Below are positions 63,593 through 64,000 of a stretch of 64,000 nucleotides of DNA, in pieces. The notes beneath the pieces were generated by a model, which did not search any database, was not told the DNA's origin, and worked only from the letters and a program-made list of their open reading frames with translations. Made by a program: the position numbers and the translations under genes. Origin of the DNA: Doryteuthis pealeii (Eukaryota > Mollusca > Cephalopoda > Myopsida > Loliginidae); assembly GCA_023376005.1 (NCBI GenBank), contig CM042145.1:62536673-62600672 (forward strand), given 5' to 3'. Positions within the stretch are counted from its first letter, which is position 1. The number at the start of each line of letters is the position of its first letter.

Positions 63593-63660
63593 GGTAAGAA
63601 AAGGTGGAATGAAAACATCACACAGTGCTGTTAAAGAAGAAAAAAACAGCATTGTGTGAA
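63520..63660. repeat. (TATC)n/(TA)n tract and shared element edge
   Basis: The tandem tract is followed by 'aaggtggaatgaaaacatca', the same sequence that follows the (TA)n tract near 3400. The inverse words 'cacacagtgctgtt' and 'aacagcattgtgtg' form a hairpin. Confidence 0.75.
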
Positions 63661-63824
63661 TTTTGGTTGTTTTTTTTATTTAATGATCCCAAAATCATCA
63701 AAATTTAATTTCCTTTTTAATTGACTCATTTTTCTTGGATCTCCAAACATGGATCTTCAAGAAATATTTTTTTGTCGAGCTTAGAAGTCATTGACTTAGA
63801 TTTTTGTCAGAAAAAGGATTGGCC

Positions 63825-63990
63825 ATTAGGGTAGGTTGATTTTTAAACTGTAACATCTCCCATGTGGCGAAAGTTGCAAATTAACATAAAGAATTACCAC
63901 ACAAAATGTTTTTCTTCAAAAACTTTGCCTTCTTTTGAGGAAATAGATTTCAATCTTTTAAATGTTATCATTGTTATACTTTACTTATTA
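63825..63990 (+). mobile_element. Foldback-family arm, partial
   Basis: 'ttagggtaggttgattttta' and 'ggcgaaagttgcaaattaac' match the arm of the palindrome at 49797. The copy runs toward the window end. Confidence 0.65.
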
Positions 63991-64000
63991 GGTAAAAAGC

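Overview
This is an AT-rich eukaryotic nuclear window dominated by transposable elements and microsatellites. It holds one confidently recognised host gene: a complete ten-exon coding region for an orthologue of the PR/SET-domain zinc-finger regulator PRDM4, on the plus strand from 20807 to 40537. Spliced GT-AG exons, a C2HC zinc knuckle followed by a SET domain, seven tandem zinc fingers, degenerate CCCTAA/TTAGGG tracts, many tRNA-derived repeats, Penelope-like and LINE fragments, and long (TA)n, (CA)n and (GA)n arrays all point to an animal. I lean towards a lophotrochozoan, probably a mollusc, but the species cannot be fixed from the sequence alone.

Layout. 1-20.7 kb is repeat-rich DNA upstream of the first coding exon. 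It contains two 5S-rRNA-derived pseudogenes, LINE reverse-transcriptase remnants, a minisatellite, tRNA-like SINEs, a ~520-bp duplicated block and a hammerhead-ribozyme element at 5.3 kb. 20.8-40.6 kb is PRDM4, with nine introns of about 0.7-3.7 kb filled with the same repeat families. The coding sum works only if one base is missing in exon 4, so that exon carries an apparent -1 frameshift. 40.6-53 kb is downstream repeat DNA with LINE, mariner-like and LTR-like remnants. 53-64 kb is a dense (TA)n/(CT)n/(CA)n zone holding a Penelope-type GIY-YIG endonuclease remnant, a LINE endonuclease remnant and an inverted pair of elements that join a Pol III (A box/B box) promoter to a hammerhead ribozyme.

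The most interesting signal is a set of small self-cleaving-RNA elements. A hammerhead with every consensus position intact lies at 5259-5303 (minus). Near-intact copies lie at 54489-54530 (minus) and 54755-54796 (plus), decayed copies at 62759-62800, 27126-27171 and possibly 3463-3511. The 54.4-54.9 kb pair carries textbook A and B boxes 32 nt apart just upstream of the ribozyme, an architecture resembling SINE-like hammerhead retroelements. No CRISPR, operon or prokaryotic feature is present. All repeat family names used here (R1, R2, R3, R4) are local labels.
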